Shown: positions 16,607 to 26,191 of the stretch, in pieces
How positions within the stretch are numbered: position 1 is the stretch's first letter
How the letters are laid out: every line of letters starts with the position of its first letter
Assembly: GCA_009917695.1 (NCBI GenBank)
Contig: JAACJG010000002.1
Span: 496,001 to 560,000 of the forward strand
DNA from: Candidatus Rifleibacterium amylolyticum
Lineage (GTDB): Bacteria; Muiribacteriota; Ozemobacteria; Ozemobacterales; Ozemobacteraceae
Direction of reading: 5' to 3'
Length of the DNA: 64,000 nucleotides
Notes under the pieces: model-generated
What the model was told of the DNA's origin: nothing
Database searches by the model: none
What the model saw: the letters and a program-made list of their open reading frames with translations, nothing else
Position numbers and translations under genes: made by a program

Positions 16607-19600
16607 TCAGTTGCCTTTGAAATAGAGCTTTACGGCGTCTTCAAAGCCGGACTGGTAACTGAAGTTAAAGCTTATTGAAGGCTTGGTCATCAGCTTGAAG
16701 CCATCGGCCGAGAGATTGCCGAATCCCACCTTGATGCTGGCCGGGCCAGCCGTCGCCTCGATCTCCCTGGCTGTATAGGAATCAGGAATCTCTGGCAGCA
16801 GCGCATCCAGCGGCTTGCCGATATCCTTGATGCATTTGGCGATTTCCAGGCTCAGGGCCTTGGCGGCTTTAACTATTTTTTTAGCGTCATCGTAGACGAT
16901 TGAATAGGTGACCATCGACCAGAGCGAAACGTTAGTGCCGATGAGAAAGCCAACCGAATACTTCGCGGCATCGCTGATGATTTCGGTTATCGGTTTCTCG
17001 ACCAGCGAGCCATGCGCGCCGTTATCGAGAACCGAGATCATTTCGTAGGTTTCCGGGTTAAAGACAAACCAGGCGGGGCGCAGTTTGCCATCAATCAACG
17101 GCGCCATCAGCGGAAAAATAACGCCGCGGCCATTATCAGCAGCATTCTGCAACAGATTAACTGTTGACTCTATCAGATTTTCGGTTGCGAGACCTTCAAT
17201 CAGAGCAGGGATGTCTTCGGGGCCGGCGACCATCAGGCGCTGACTCGCGCCGGCGCGCCAGCGGCTGAACAGACTGCCGCCGCCCATAACCTGCTCTTCA
17301 ATCATTGTGTTGGCCATACCCATAAAGAAGTTGAACGCCTTTATTGCCTGTTCATCGCCCTGAACGATCGGGTTGATCTGACGCAGGTCGAGCTCGGCGC
17401 GCAAATGTTCACCTTCACCCGTCAGAGTAAGAATGATCACGCGCATGCGCTGGCCCGGACGGCCGACCCTGACCCCGGTTTCACGGGCAGCTTCAGCTTC
17501 TGCACCCGATTGCAGCGCGAGAAACTGATAGATCTTCGACCAGGCAAACCAGCGCGCCGTCGATCTGGTGCCGGGTGCATCGACAGTTTTTCTGGCGGCG
17601 AAATCTGCTGCCAGCGCCGACGAGGCGCTTGCCGTCAGATCAGGCATGCACAAAGCAAAAGTTCTGAAGGTGTCTACTATCGAAACATTCTTTTCGAGAG
17701 GTCTGACAAACCCAAGAATCTCTTCTTCAAGTCTGATCTGAATGACCTCTTCTACGATTTCATGATCGGCAAGAGAAACCGGTTCGCGCAGGTTTTCAAT
17801 CTTGCCGCACGCTGATTCAGCCGACACACAAAGGGTTTTGCCATTATCTGGCGAATAGTAGAAGATATCGAGCGGAGACTGCGAACACATGGCGTAATCG
17901 AGCGCGTTGCTTTCAAACAGAGGAATTTCACTGATACCGCCGTCATCATCGCCGCCGCCAAGAGCGCCGGCCATCGAGCCCATCATGGCAGCCTGGTCTG
18001 CATTCTTTGAGCGAGCCTTAAGCATGATCGAGATGACTGCCGTCGGCTGATAACCTTCTGCCGGATCTTTTGCAAGATCAGACTCGATCAGTTCGTCAAG
18101 CTCTGCGGCATCCTTCATGAAAGGAAAAACCAGATTTCGAGCGCCAACTATCAGCACAGGAAGCTCAGAAATTTCTGACTTCCAGCCGGTTACTTTTGCC
18201 AGTTCCTCTTTGCCGCCTTCGGTCAAAGTCGCGTATTTGAACTCATCAGCAACTAGTTCGCCGGCGGTTTTATAATAGATTCTCGCGATTTCGAGCAGGT
18301 CTGATGGGGTTCCCCAGTTCTGCAGCAATACCGCTTCCGGCGCATATATCCCTTGCCGGCTGAGCCTGTCTGATGGAATACAGCGGATACTGCCCAGTGC
18401 CGCGGCAAAATCAGCAGCATTCATTTTGAGCATTGCCTGTAGACGTGCGTCAGTTACCGATTTAAAGTCCGGGGCGGGAAGAACGACTTCCCCTTCAGAA
18501 GAATGTTTCGTTTCAGAGTCAGGCGAATCAGCCTTATCGGTAACAATCTGCCTGCTGGCGACAGCTCCTTTTTTCTGCCAGCCACGAGCAACGCGCTCGG
18601 CATGCATGCTGGCAGCAAGTGTGCGTATCGGGTCTTCTTCTTCGGTTTGAGTGGATATTACATCAACACCGGCCAGCATATAGTCATCGAATTTGCCCAT
18701 TTTGTCGGCGGTGACCTTCATATTCAGCTGAAACAGCTCTGATTTGAGTTCGGCGCCGCTTATCTTTTCGACATCCGGGCAGCTGACAACAATCAAAAAG
18801 CGCCGGCTGCGCCCATCGGCCACTTCGACCTGATCGCCAGGCTGAAACAGGTAATCGTTTATCTCGTCGTTCGCGACAAAGGTTTCTCCATTCAGCTCGA
18901 GTCTACAGAGATCAGAAACCGGGATCGAAGTGCCCTCGCCATCTTTTTCATCAACCAGGGTAAGATCGAGATATAAAGCCATGTTGTCGAAACGACTGGT
19001 ATTAACAGCAAGCGAAATCTTATCGCCTTTGCCGGTGGCCAGCGGTTTATCGGCCTTAACCGGCTGGTCGCCGGCTGACAGCAGCAGTTCACCGCCAGCA
19101 ATATCGACGCGCAAAGTCCCTTTAAGCTTTTCCCCAAGGCTCTTTGGCAGTAGATAAGCCTGTTTACGAATATTATACGAGCCGGGCAGAAACATGGTCG
19201 GGCGGTACCAGCCCAACGGCAGATCAGCTGTGCGCGGCGAAGGTCGTAGCACGAGATCGCCATAATGGGTGGGAACCAGCATGGTCAGGCGTTCACGAGG
19301 ATCGATATCGAGAAGGGCCTGAACTTTTGAAGTAACCTGCAGTTCAAAGACGCGCAACAGATAGTCTTCCATCGCATCGGTAAGCGGGCTGTCTGCGAAG
19401 CCGGTCAGGCTTATTTCGAAGGCATCTGAGAGCTTGCCATTAACCGCTGTCGGCAGTTTAGCGACTTTGGCAGGATCTTCGAGCGCATCGGCAACACCGG
19501 TCAGAGTAAGGCGAAGATTGCCATAAACCGTGTCGTAGAAATCGATAGCGGCATTTTTGAGAACCCCGGCATCTTTATATTCAAACACCAGCCAGCCTTC

Positions 19601-22276
19601 GACGGCTTCTCCGGCGTTAATGCAGAGACTCTCGTCTTCAGGCGTTATCAGGGGATCTTCGACTATCCATGAGAGGTCTGATACTGGCACAGCTGCCTGC
19701 TGGTTGAACCTGGCAAAAAAGTGCATGCGCACATCAGGAATGAGATAAGGCGGTACCATTTTAACGGTTTTGCCAGTCTGACCTGAGTTGCCGACAATAC
19801 TGGCCGGGTGCCCCTCAGAACCTGATATCTCGGTTATGGTCTGCTCAGGAAGAATGTTTTCGAAACGCATCTTCACTGCAACACAGGAAGCAGAAACACC
19901 ACGAAACGAGCTCATAATAAGCATCTCAACCGCTGTCAGGCGCATAGCCCGGTTGGCAACCGTTGCACTTAACGGCATTCGCTGGGTAATCACCGTTTCA
20001 TCGCGGGTTTTGCTGCTGCCATAGAGTGACTGGCTGAGATCAAGACTGTAGCGTTCGAACTGCGGCGGCAGATCGGCAAACGAAACTTTCAGGCCATTGA
20101 CAGAAGCTTTCTCGACAACTGGTGGTGGTGGCAGTTCGGACTTTTCAGCCGCTGACATGACGAGAAGGCGACCATTTTCTTCGCGGCGGCTGAAAGTGAG
20201 CAGGACCGGAGTTTTCATGTCTGTACTGGCAGAGGCGGTAACAATGGTTTTGCCAAAGTTTTCGACAGCTTCTCTTACCGCGTTCAGGTCGGTAGATACC
20301 ACGGCTTTTCCGGCGCACAGTTTCGCCGCCATGTCAAAAGGCGCTTTTTCGCCATCACCTACCATGCCAACCCAGGTGGTCTGAATGCCGGCATCTTTGA
20401 GACTTCCCAGCACCGCCTCATAGTCGGGTGTAACAGCGGCCGGGTCGAGATCAAGACCGGCATCGGTTATAAACAGCAGATACCTGCGGTCTGAAGGAAC
20501 TTCGTTTAGAGTTCTGAAGGCTATCTGAAGCGCTTCCAGAGTAGCGGTGCCGCCACCGGCTGTTACCGGAGCAAGACTGGCGACCAGATGCATTCTGTCG
20601 CTGGTAAAAATCTGTATTATATCCTTGTGCAGGTTATAGATCATCAGCTGGGCAATAGCATTTTCAGGCAGTTTGCTGAAAAGATCGCGCAGAATCGCCT
20701 TGGCTTTTTCCATGCGGTAATCGCAGCCATCCTCACTCGGCGGCATATCCATCGAGCCACTTACGTCGAGCACAACGTTAATCACCGGCGCGTCAGAATT
20801 ACCACGCATTCCGGGACGGCGATAAACCAGTTCATGTTCACGACCAAGCATTGAAGCGACCTGAGCGAACACCTTATCGATATTCTCAGAGTTCGCCTGG
20901 TGATAACGCCCGCCAGAAAGTGTGGCAAGGCGCTTCAGCGTAGCTTCATCGGGCTTTTTGCCAAAACCTATGGTAAATACCGGAACTTCGGCGGTTTTGA
21001 CCGCTGCAAACATTTCTTCTGGCTTTGTTTTGCTGCCAGGGCCGGTGTCGTTGTGATTGGCGTCGAAACCGTCGGTAAAAAGTAGAACGGCGGGACGGCC
21101 CTTTCCCTCAGATTTCTGCAGGCCCAGCATGACACTGTCGTTCAGGCAGGTCGCGCCATCAGCCCTTACCCCTTTCAGAGCTTTGAGCAGTCCATTGCGG
21201 TCCTTTGCTGCAATTTCCTTAGCTTTGGTGTCGAAATCGACAAGCACGATTTCACTGTCTTCGGGAAGAAGCCTGATGAACTGCTCGACTGAAGCCAGCG
21301 CCAGCTTCATATCTTTTTTCATCGAGCCGGAAGAGTCGAGAAGAATAGTGAGGCTCAAAGGAGTCGCGACGCTTCCGGCCGAGAGTATCTCAGCCGGCAT
21401 GCCGCCCTCTTTGATTTCGAGCTCTTCTTTATTTACTACGCCCTGCCAGTTCGGTGTGGCAAAGCGCACCGACACCTGTTCATCGGCGAGCAATCTGACG
21501 TTGCGAATTTTGAGTTCGCGCTCAACCAGCAGTGAGTCAGATGCCAGCGCCGCCGCCATCTGTTCGTCGTCTTTGCCGCCTTCTGGCTGCACAGTTTTGG
21601 GCCAGTTTTCGATTATCGTTATTTTGCCGGCATGCACCGGAATCATATGAGCCTGAATTGTGTTGACCAGCGGGCCGGCCGAACGCAGCGTGTAAAGGCC
21701 AACCGGCAGCGGAATCATCACATCACCGGCGGCGGTCACCGAACCGGTAAATTCAGGCCCGGAGCCTGGGAAATCAGGGTGGCTGACATCATTCAGTGCA
21801 ATTATGTCGTTGTTCTCCGGCTTGCAGATCTTGATGGCACCGGTCTTCCAGGTGTAGTCGATCTTGCCCGCCGGGCCGAGGTCGATAAGTCTGATCTTGC
21901 CGCTGACCGGCACGGCAACAGGTTTGATCGCGAGATTCCAACCACCGGGAGCGGGCTTCATGTTGTCGATGATGCTGGCCGGGCCATCATGCACAAAGAC
22001 GTCGCGGTCAAATCTGTTGTTCCAGACAACCGGCCCCGACTCTATCGTATTGGCGCCGCTCATGGTAAGGCCGCCCGTAGCCGCCGACTGTTCGGCAAAC
22101 TCTACCGAAAAGGCAAGAAAGCGATCACCGGGATGCATCAGCTCAAATACCGCCGCATCTTCTTCTTTGCTGAAGTTGAATTCAACAGGCTTTTCAGCCG
22201 TCAGGGTTTCTGCATACAGTGGCAAAAACACTGAAAACAGGCATAAAACCAGAAGCACCCCAATTATTCTTTGCAT
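16607..22276 (-). CDS. Giant exported protein with two von Willebrand A domains
   Basis: An 1889-residue protein with a signal peptide (1-22). Two vWA domains carry complete-looking MIDAS motifs: DSSGS at 314-318 (with DGATCLND and LLFTDGFD further on) and DVSGS at 504-508 (with GGGTATLE and LFITDAGLD). The first 300 residues look like beta-sandwich repeats, and about 1200 residues after the second domain show no known family and no clear membrane anchor. vWA domains bind metal and protein ligands, so a cell-surface adhesion or assembly role is plausible. A GAGGAT site precedes the ATG. Largest gene in the window. Confidence 0.8.
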   Translation of the reverse strand: MQRIIGVLLVLCLFSVFLPLYAETLTAEKPVEFNFSKEEDAAVFELMHPGDRFLAFSVEFAEQSAATGGLTMSGANTIESGPVVWNNRFDRDVFVHDGPASIIDNMKPAPGGWNLAIKPVAVPVSGKIRLIDLGPAGKIDYTWKTGAIKICKPENNDIIALNDVSHPDFPGSGPEFTGSVTAAGDVMIPLPVGLYTLRSAGPLVNTIQAHMIPVHAGKITIIENWPKTVQPEGGKDDEQMAAALASDSLLVERELKIRNVRLLADEQVSVRFATPNWQGVVNKEELEIKEGGMPAEILSAGSVATPLSLTILLDSSGSMKKDMKLALASVEQFIRLLPEDSEIVLVDFDTKAKEIAAKDRNGLLKALKGVRADGATCLNDSVMLGLQKSEGKGRPAVLLFTDGFDANHNDTGPGSKTKPEEMFAAVKTAEVPVFTIGFGKKPDEATLKRLATLSGGRYHQANSENIDKVFAQVASMLGREHELVYRRPGMRGNSDAPVINVVLDVSGSMDMPPSEDGCDYRMEKAKAILRDLFSKLPENAIAQLMIYNLHKDIIQIFTSDRMHLVASLAPVTAGGGTATLEALQIAFRTLNEVPSDRRYLLFITDAGLDLDPAAVTPDYEAVLGSLKDAGIQTTWVGMVGDGEKAPFDMAAKLCAGKAVVSTDLNAVREAVENFGKTIVTASASTDMKTPVLLTFSRREENGRLLVMSAAEKSELPPPPVVEKASVNGLKVSFADLPPQFERYSLDLSQSLYGSSKTRDETVITQRMPLSATVANRAMRLTAVEMLIMSSFRGVSASCVAVKMRFENILPEQTITEISGSEGHPASIVGNSGQTGKTVKMVPPYLIPDVRMHFFARFNQQAAVPVSDLSWIVEDPLITPEDESLCINAGEAVEGWLVFEYKDAGVLKNAAIDFYDTVYGNLRLTLTGVADALEDPAKVAKLPTAVNGKLSDAFEISLTGFADSPLTDAMEDYLLRVFELQVTSKVQALLDIDPRERLTMLVPTHYGDLVLRPSPRTADLPLGWYRPTMFLPGSYNIRKQAYLLPKSLGEKLKGTLRVDIAGGELLLSAGDQPVKADKPLATGKGDKISLAVNTSRFDNMALYLDLTLVDEKDGEGTSIPVSDLCRLELNGETFVANDEINDYLFQPGDQVEVADGRSRRFLIVVSCPDVEKISGAELKSELFQLNMKVTADKMGKFDDYMLAGVDVISTQTEEEDPIRTLAASMHAERVARGWQKKGAVASRQIVTDKADSPDSETKHSSEGEVVLPAPDFKSVTDARLQAMLKMNAADFAAALGSIRCIPSDRLSRQGIYAPEAVLLQNWGTPSDLLEIARIYYKTAGELVADEFKYATLTEGGKEELAKVTGWKSEISELPVLIVGARNLVFPFMKDAAELDELIESDLAKDPAEGYQPTAVISIMLKARSKNADQAAMMGSMAGALGGGDDDGGISEIPLFESNALDYAMCSQSPLDIFYYSPDNGKTLCVSAESACGKIENLREPVSLADHEIVEEVIQIRLEEEILGFVRPLEKNVSIVDTFRTFALCMPDLTASASSALAADFAARKTVDAPGTRSTARWFAWSKIYQFLALQSGAEAEAARETGVRVGRPGQRMRVIILTLTGEGEHLRAELDLRQINPIVQGDEQAIKAFNFFMGMANTMIEEQVMGGGSLFSRWRAGASQRLMVAGPEDIPALIEGLATENLIESTVNLLQNAADNGRGVIFPLMAPLIDGKLRPAWFVFNPETYEMISVLDNGAHGSLVEKPITEIISDAAKYSVGFLIGTNVSLWSMVTYSIVYDDAKKIVKAAKALSLEIAKCIKDIGKPLDALLPEIPDSYTAREIEATAGPASIKVGFGNLSADGFKLMTKPSISFNFSYQSGFEDAVKLYFKGN

Positions 22277-22375
22277 GACTTAATCCTCGCTTAATGGCGC
22301 TGTATTTACTACTTTGGTTGTTTATATACTATTCTTTTTCAGATTCTGCAATTCCGCCCAATGGATCAGAAGACC

Positions 22376-22918
22376 TCAGTGCAATATGCAATCCTGACGC
22401 CTTATCTGTTCAAGAATATTTTCATTAAAAATGACTTTGAAAAATCTTTCATGGCCAATTTTTCCACCACTCATGCCTGTTGGCGGCGAAATTTGCGGTG
22501 ATTGTTCGAGAGCTGGCAAATCTGCCGGCGAAGGAATATAAACTGTAACCGAAGCAATTGCTCTGACTGTAGACGCCTTTAAATACGCCTGATAGGCATC
22601 AGATAGTTCGCTAAAAGCCAGACCCTTCTGGTTTTTTACCCAGCTCTCATAATCTGCGACATCTTCGGGCCTTAGCAGGTTAAACGTATAGGTGCCTGGT
22701 GGCGATGATTCCTGACGCAGCGAATAAACTCCTTTGTCATGTAACTCAAAGCTGCCGGCATGGTTTTCGATGACGAAGGGGCCGTTTTTAACCAGTTCGC
22801 CATCGAGATAAAAATTAAAAAAGTCAGATGCAAAAATCACTGCATGCACAACAGCAGCAGTTAATACTGCTGAAATCAACAAAAGCCAACATTTAAAACC
22901 AAAGCTGAAACTGTTCAT
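22376..22918 (-). CDS. Hypothetical membrane-anchored or exported protein
   Basis: A 180-residue protein with one N-terminal hydrophobic segment (residues 8-30) and a mature part of mixed beta structure (a segment like VKNGPFVIENHAGSFELHD and one like GVYSLRQESSPPGTYTFNL). No family recognised. It lies 16 bases after the ankyrin gene on the same strand and is probably cotranscribed with it. Confidence 0.6.
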   Translation of the reverse strand: MNSFSFGFKCWLLLISAVLTAAVVHAVIFASDFFNFYLDGELVKNGPFVIENHAGSFELHDKGVYSLRQESSPPGTYTFNLLRPEDVADYESWVKNQKGLAFSELSDAYQAYLKASTVRAIASVTVYIPSPADLPALEQSPQISPPTGMSGGKIGHERFFKVIFNENILEQIRRQDCILH

Positions 22919-22934
22919 ATCTCTGCCTTTCTCT

Positions 22935-25475
22935 CTATTTAACTGCTATTGGCCTGACATAGCCTGGCTTACTCTTTAAGAAGCGATCAGCAGCAGCAGT
23001 CAGCACAACTACAGGAAGTCGATGGTCGGTACGATATACCCAGCCGTGATTACCGGCAGGTTCTGTTTTGACTGTCAGCGGAATTGAAACCTGTTGCTGA
23101 TTCGCTCTGTCGGCATATTGCCTGGCATCGCTGGCATCAAGAGTTCCGTAGACCCAGGTAAGTTTTTTCCATTGCCTGGTGCTGATCTGTTGAGAAAAGC
23201 CGGATACAGGCGGATTACCGCCGGTTAACACTCTGGCAGAATTGCGAAGGTTACCGCCACCAGAAGACTGCCGGTCAACAACGACCCAGTATACTGTAGA
23301 AGATTGCGGTTGCTGTTTCGGCAGCGACGGCGAAACGCTGGAAGCTGAAGATCGGCTGTCTGCAGTCGAAGAAGAAGGAAACTTAAGTGGCGGAATATTT
23401 CCAGGGCCGATCATAGACTGAGGAAGCGTGACTTTAGCTTTAGATGCTGCCGCTTTTTGTGCGGCCTGTTGCTGCAATTGGCTCTGTCTGGCACTTTCCT
23501 CCAGTCCCATTTTCATGCCAAGCGCTAATGCCGAGAAGGCTTCATTGAATGCTCTGGCAGAAGCGGCCTGTTCGCGCGCCCGGTCTCTGGGAACAGTATA
23601 GCCGAGACGAGCTGCCAGACTTGCGTTTTTGCCATGTTTCCAATACTGGTAGTAGCCGGCAGTGTTCCCACGATTGTCTTTAACAGATGCTTTTACGCCG
23701 TTCTGTAGCAGGATGTCGGCTATTCTGGTGTGATTGAACAATGCCGCCCAATGCAGGGCAGTCATGCCGTTGCGGTCAGCGGAGCCGACTCTGGCACCGG
23801 CTTTCAGCAGTGCTCGAACCGAATCCTCGCTGCCGTTTGCAACTGCAAACATCAAAGCGCTGATACCGGAAAAACTCTGATTAACATCGCCACCAGCTTT
23901 AATATAGTCGTTTATCAGTTCAACAGTGCCGGTCTGACAGGCTTCGATAAAGCCTGTCGGTGAAACATCGCGATAACCGCCGGCGGCTCTTATCGCAACT
24001 GCTGCTTTTGTGCCGAACGAGGCAATATCCAGCGGTTTGCCACCGGATAAATCTCTATTGTTCGGGTCAGCACCGCTGCCGAGCAGAATTTTAACAATAT
24101 TGTAGTGACTGTTTTCCTGATCGTAGGAAACAGCCTTACAGAGAGCAGTTTCGCCGAAAGCATCTTTGCCATCAACATTTGCACCGCGGCTGAGCAAAAT
24201 TGCGAGAATTCTTTCGGCGCCGGCTGCTGCTGCGACGTGAAGCAGTTTTTCGTCTGAGCCCGGAATCGACTGATTAACGTTAAAGCCATTGTCGATTGCC
24301 TGCTGCAACACTCCGGCAGCGGCATCTTTATCGCTCATTATCAGTTCTGCAAGCTTTTCAGCTGACATTTGTGCAGACGCGGTCAAATTGTCTTCAGACA
24401 CAGGCTTATGCTTTTTAGCAGAACGGGACAAAGCTTTCGCTTCCATCTGCTGTTTATCTATTTCAGCCCAGCCATCAGCGGAATTCACAGAATTCTGCAG
24501 GGCGTCACTGATTGTCTTTGCCAGTTTTTCGGCAGCTTCGCGGGCAATTTTGCTACCAGCCGGCCTGAGGTAACAGGTATGCATGTTTTCGAGCGTGATA
24601 CGGCGCCACTGGTCACTTGCTACAATTCGCATAAGGAAACGATTAAACAGTTGGCGCGGAGTAAGAACCTGTTTGTAGACGCTTCTGACCTGCGCTGCCA
24701 ATGGAGCCATTTCGAGCTTGCGCACCGCTTCTCTGTGGGCCTCATCTTTTGCTGACCATTCTGTATAGAAAACTTCTTCCCATCGCAGCATGTGCTGTCT
24801 TAAAGACTCAAGTAAAGCTGCCTGCGGAGAGCCTGGATCAAATTTTATCAAAAAACTTGGTATATATGGCGCCTTACCATAAGCCCGCGCCTGATCAAAG
24901 GGTGGCGGCGGGATCCAGGCATCTGGTCGCCGTGGAAAATATTTCTCGGTATTTTTAAAGCGGCTGAGACAGTCTAACGAAGGCATAACGATGCTTACCA
25001 GATTTGTGTAAGCCCTGCTTTTATAGAGATCGTTTTCGATGACCTGTTCTACAAACTGAAATCCCTTTTCGACAGTCTGCAGGGTTTTAATATATTTCCC
25101 CAGAATCGGAATTTCTCGCGCAACAGCCAGTAATGCGCCATGCTTCAGAGCATCATCGAGACGATTCTGCTGCATTGCTTCAATCAGCTTATGAATTCCG
25201 AAAACAGTAATCAGACTCGCATTCTTGCCAAACTCAGGATTGAGATGCATTTGTATTGTCATTTCAATGAGTTTGTTACGGCTTTCCCGGCTAAGCTTTT
25301 CTTTGAGAACAGCAAAATTACGGCTGGCCTGCAAGTGCGCCGGATTGCTCTGCAACCACGACCCGACGAACGTTTCCCAGTCGGCAGGAATTTCGTAAGC
25401 AGCGGCCGGCTGCAAAGCTGAAAGAGCCAGCCAGATAATTATGCAGAAAAGCCTGCAAGGTTTGCTCAAGTTCAT
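22935..25475 (-). CDS. Exported ankyrin-repeat protein
   Basis: An 846-residue protein with a signal peptide (residues 1-26, ending AAAYE). Residues about 30-330 are helical without a known family. Ankyrin repeats run from about 405 to 615 (LLHVAAAAGAERILAILLSRG, GETALCKAV, GISALMFAVANGSEDSVRAL, GMTALHWAALFNHTRIADIL). A Ser/Gln-rich linker follows, then a C-terminal domain of about 120 residues (VYWVVVDRQSSGGG onward) of unknown type. The ATG is preceded by AGGAGG. Ankyrin repeats normally mediate protein binding; in an exported bacterial protein the partner would be periplasmic or extracellular. Confidence 0.8.
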   Translation of the reverse strand: MNLSKPCRLFCIIIWLALSALQPAAAYEIPADWETFVGSWLQSNPAHLQASRNFAVLKEKLSRESRNKLIEMTIQMHLNPEFGKNASLITVFGIHKLIEAMQQNRLDDALKHGALLAVAREIPILGKYIKTLQTVEKGFQFVEQVIENDLYKSRAYTNLVSIVMPSLDCLSRFKNTEKYFPRRPDAWIPPPPFDQARAYGKAPYIPSFLIKFDPGSPQAALLESLRQHMLRWEEVFYTEWSAKDEAHREAVRKLEMAPLAAQVRSVYKQVLTPRQLFNRFLMRIVASDQWRRITLENMHTCYLRPAGSKIAREAAEKLAKTISDALQNSVNSADGWAEIDKQQMEAKALSRSAKKHKPVSEDNLTASAQMSAEKLAELIMSDKDAAAGVLQQAIDNGFNVNQSIPGSDEKLLHVAAAAGAERILAILLSRGANVDGKDAFGETALCKAVSYDQENSHYNIVKILLGSGADPNNRDLSGGKPLDIASFGTKAAVAIRAAGGYRDVSPTGFIEACQTGTVELINDYIKAGGDVNQSFSGISALMFAVANGSEDSVRALLKAGARVGSADRNGMTALHWAALFNHTRIADILLQNGVKASVKDNRGNTAGYYQYWKHGKNASLAARLGYTVPRDRAREQAASARAFNEAFSALALGMKMGLEESARQSQLQQQAAQKAAASKAKVTLPQSMIGPGNIPPLKFPSSSTADSRSSASSVSPSLPKQQPQSSTVYWVVVDRQSSGGGNLRNSARVLTGGNPPVSGFSQQISTRQWKKLTWVYGTLDASDARQYADRANQQQVSIPLTVKTEPAGNHGWVYRTDHRLPVVVLTAAADRFLKSKPGYVRPIAVK

Positions 25476-25536
25476 TATGGCCTCCTGAAGTTGGTTTTAC
25501 ACGGCTTTACGTATGCGCCGCGAGTATGTAAAACTA

Positions 25537-26007
25537 TCAATCTGCGCCAATTTTTTTGAAAACATCCACAGCTTTCTCTTTTAAGGTTTCCGGTTTGGAG
25601 AGTGTTTCTTTTCCAGGCTCATCGACCTTTTTTTCAAGGTCATAGCGGCGCATATCGGCGCCCAATGTGTAACCGACAAAAGAATTGGTTATAAACACAG
25701 GCTTTCTTGTATCGATACCAATCTCTTCGGTCATGAAAGTCAGAGTTTCGCGCTGCGGCATCATTTTGCATTCATCACGCACAATTCTGACGACGGTAAC
25801 GAATTGTCCTTCGTCCGTCTTTCTGATGTCGAAACGAAATGAGTTATGGCTGGTTCCACCCTTCTGCGCCACGGTAATTCTGAAATCGTCGCCATCCAGT
25901 TCAAACCCCAGCAAAGGTTCGGAAATCGGCTTATCATAAGCTGATGCAACCATTGTCAGACCAACAAAGAACACGACAAACAACAAAGTAAAATAGCGGT
26001 TTTTCAT
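25537..26007 (-). CDS. Hypothetical exported protein
   Basis: A 156-residue protein with a signal peptide (MKNRYFTLLFVVFFVGLTMV, ending at VASAYD). Mature part without known domain. ATG 26007 follows CAGGAGACAAT and is preferred over the longer frame from 26037. It lies 61 bases upstream of the ankyrin gene on the same strand. Confidence 0.6.
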   Translation of the reverse strand: MKNRYFTLLFVVFFVGLTMVASAYDKPISEPLLGFELDGDDFRITVAQKGGTSHNSFRFDIRKTDEGQFVTVVRIVRDECKMMPQRETLTFMTEEIGIDTRKPVFITNSFVGYTLGADMRRYDLEKKVDEPGKETLSKPETLKEKAVDVFKKIGAD

Positions 26008-26033
26008 ATTGTCTCCTGAGAAATAAAAGTCAC

Positions 26034-26052
26034 TCACAGCTGTGACATTATA
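26034..26052 (-). promoter_or_regulatory. Possible -10 box with adjacent palindromic operator
   Basis: On the minus strand TATAAT (26052-26047) is followed directly by a perfect 12-base palindrome, TCACAGCTGTGA (26034-26045), at the expected transcription start. No convincing -35 box at 17 bases. Confidence 0.35.
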
Positions 26053-26119
26053 GCAGATTCAGCCGAAATGTTTTATTCATGATTACTGTATTTATGCCCG
26101 CAGAGTCTGTCTTAATACA

Positions 26120-26148
26120 TTGACGGCAGGAGAGTGGCGAATTAGAAT
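26120..26148 (+). promoter_or_regulatory. Sigma70-type promoter for the 26192 gene and probably the glucan operon
   Basis: TTGACG (26120-26125), exactly 17 bases, then TAGAAT (26143-26148). Its position excludes the in-frame starts at 26120 and 26147 and supports ATG 26192. No other promoter is evident before the glucan genes. Confidence 0.6.
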
Positions 26149-26191
26149 GGAGCTGCTGTTGTATAATAATTACTGTGATTGGAAGAATGAC

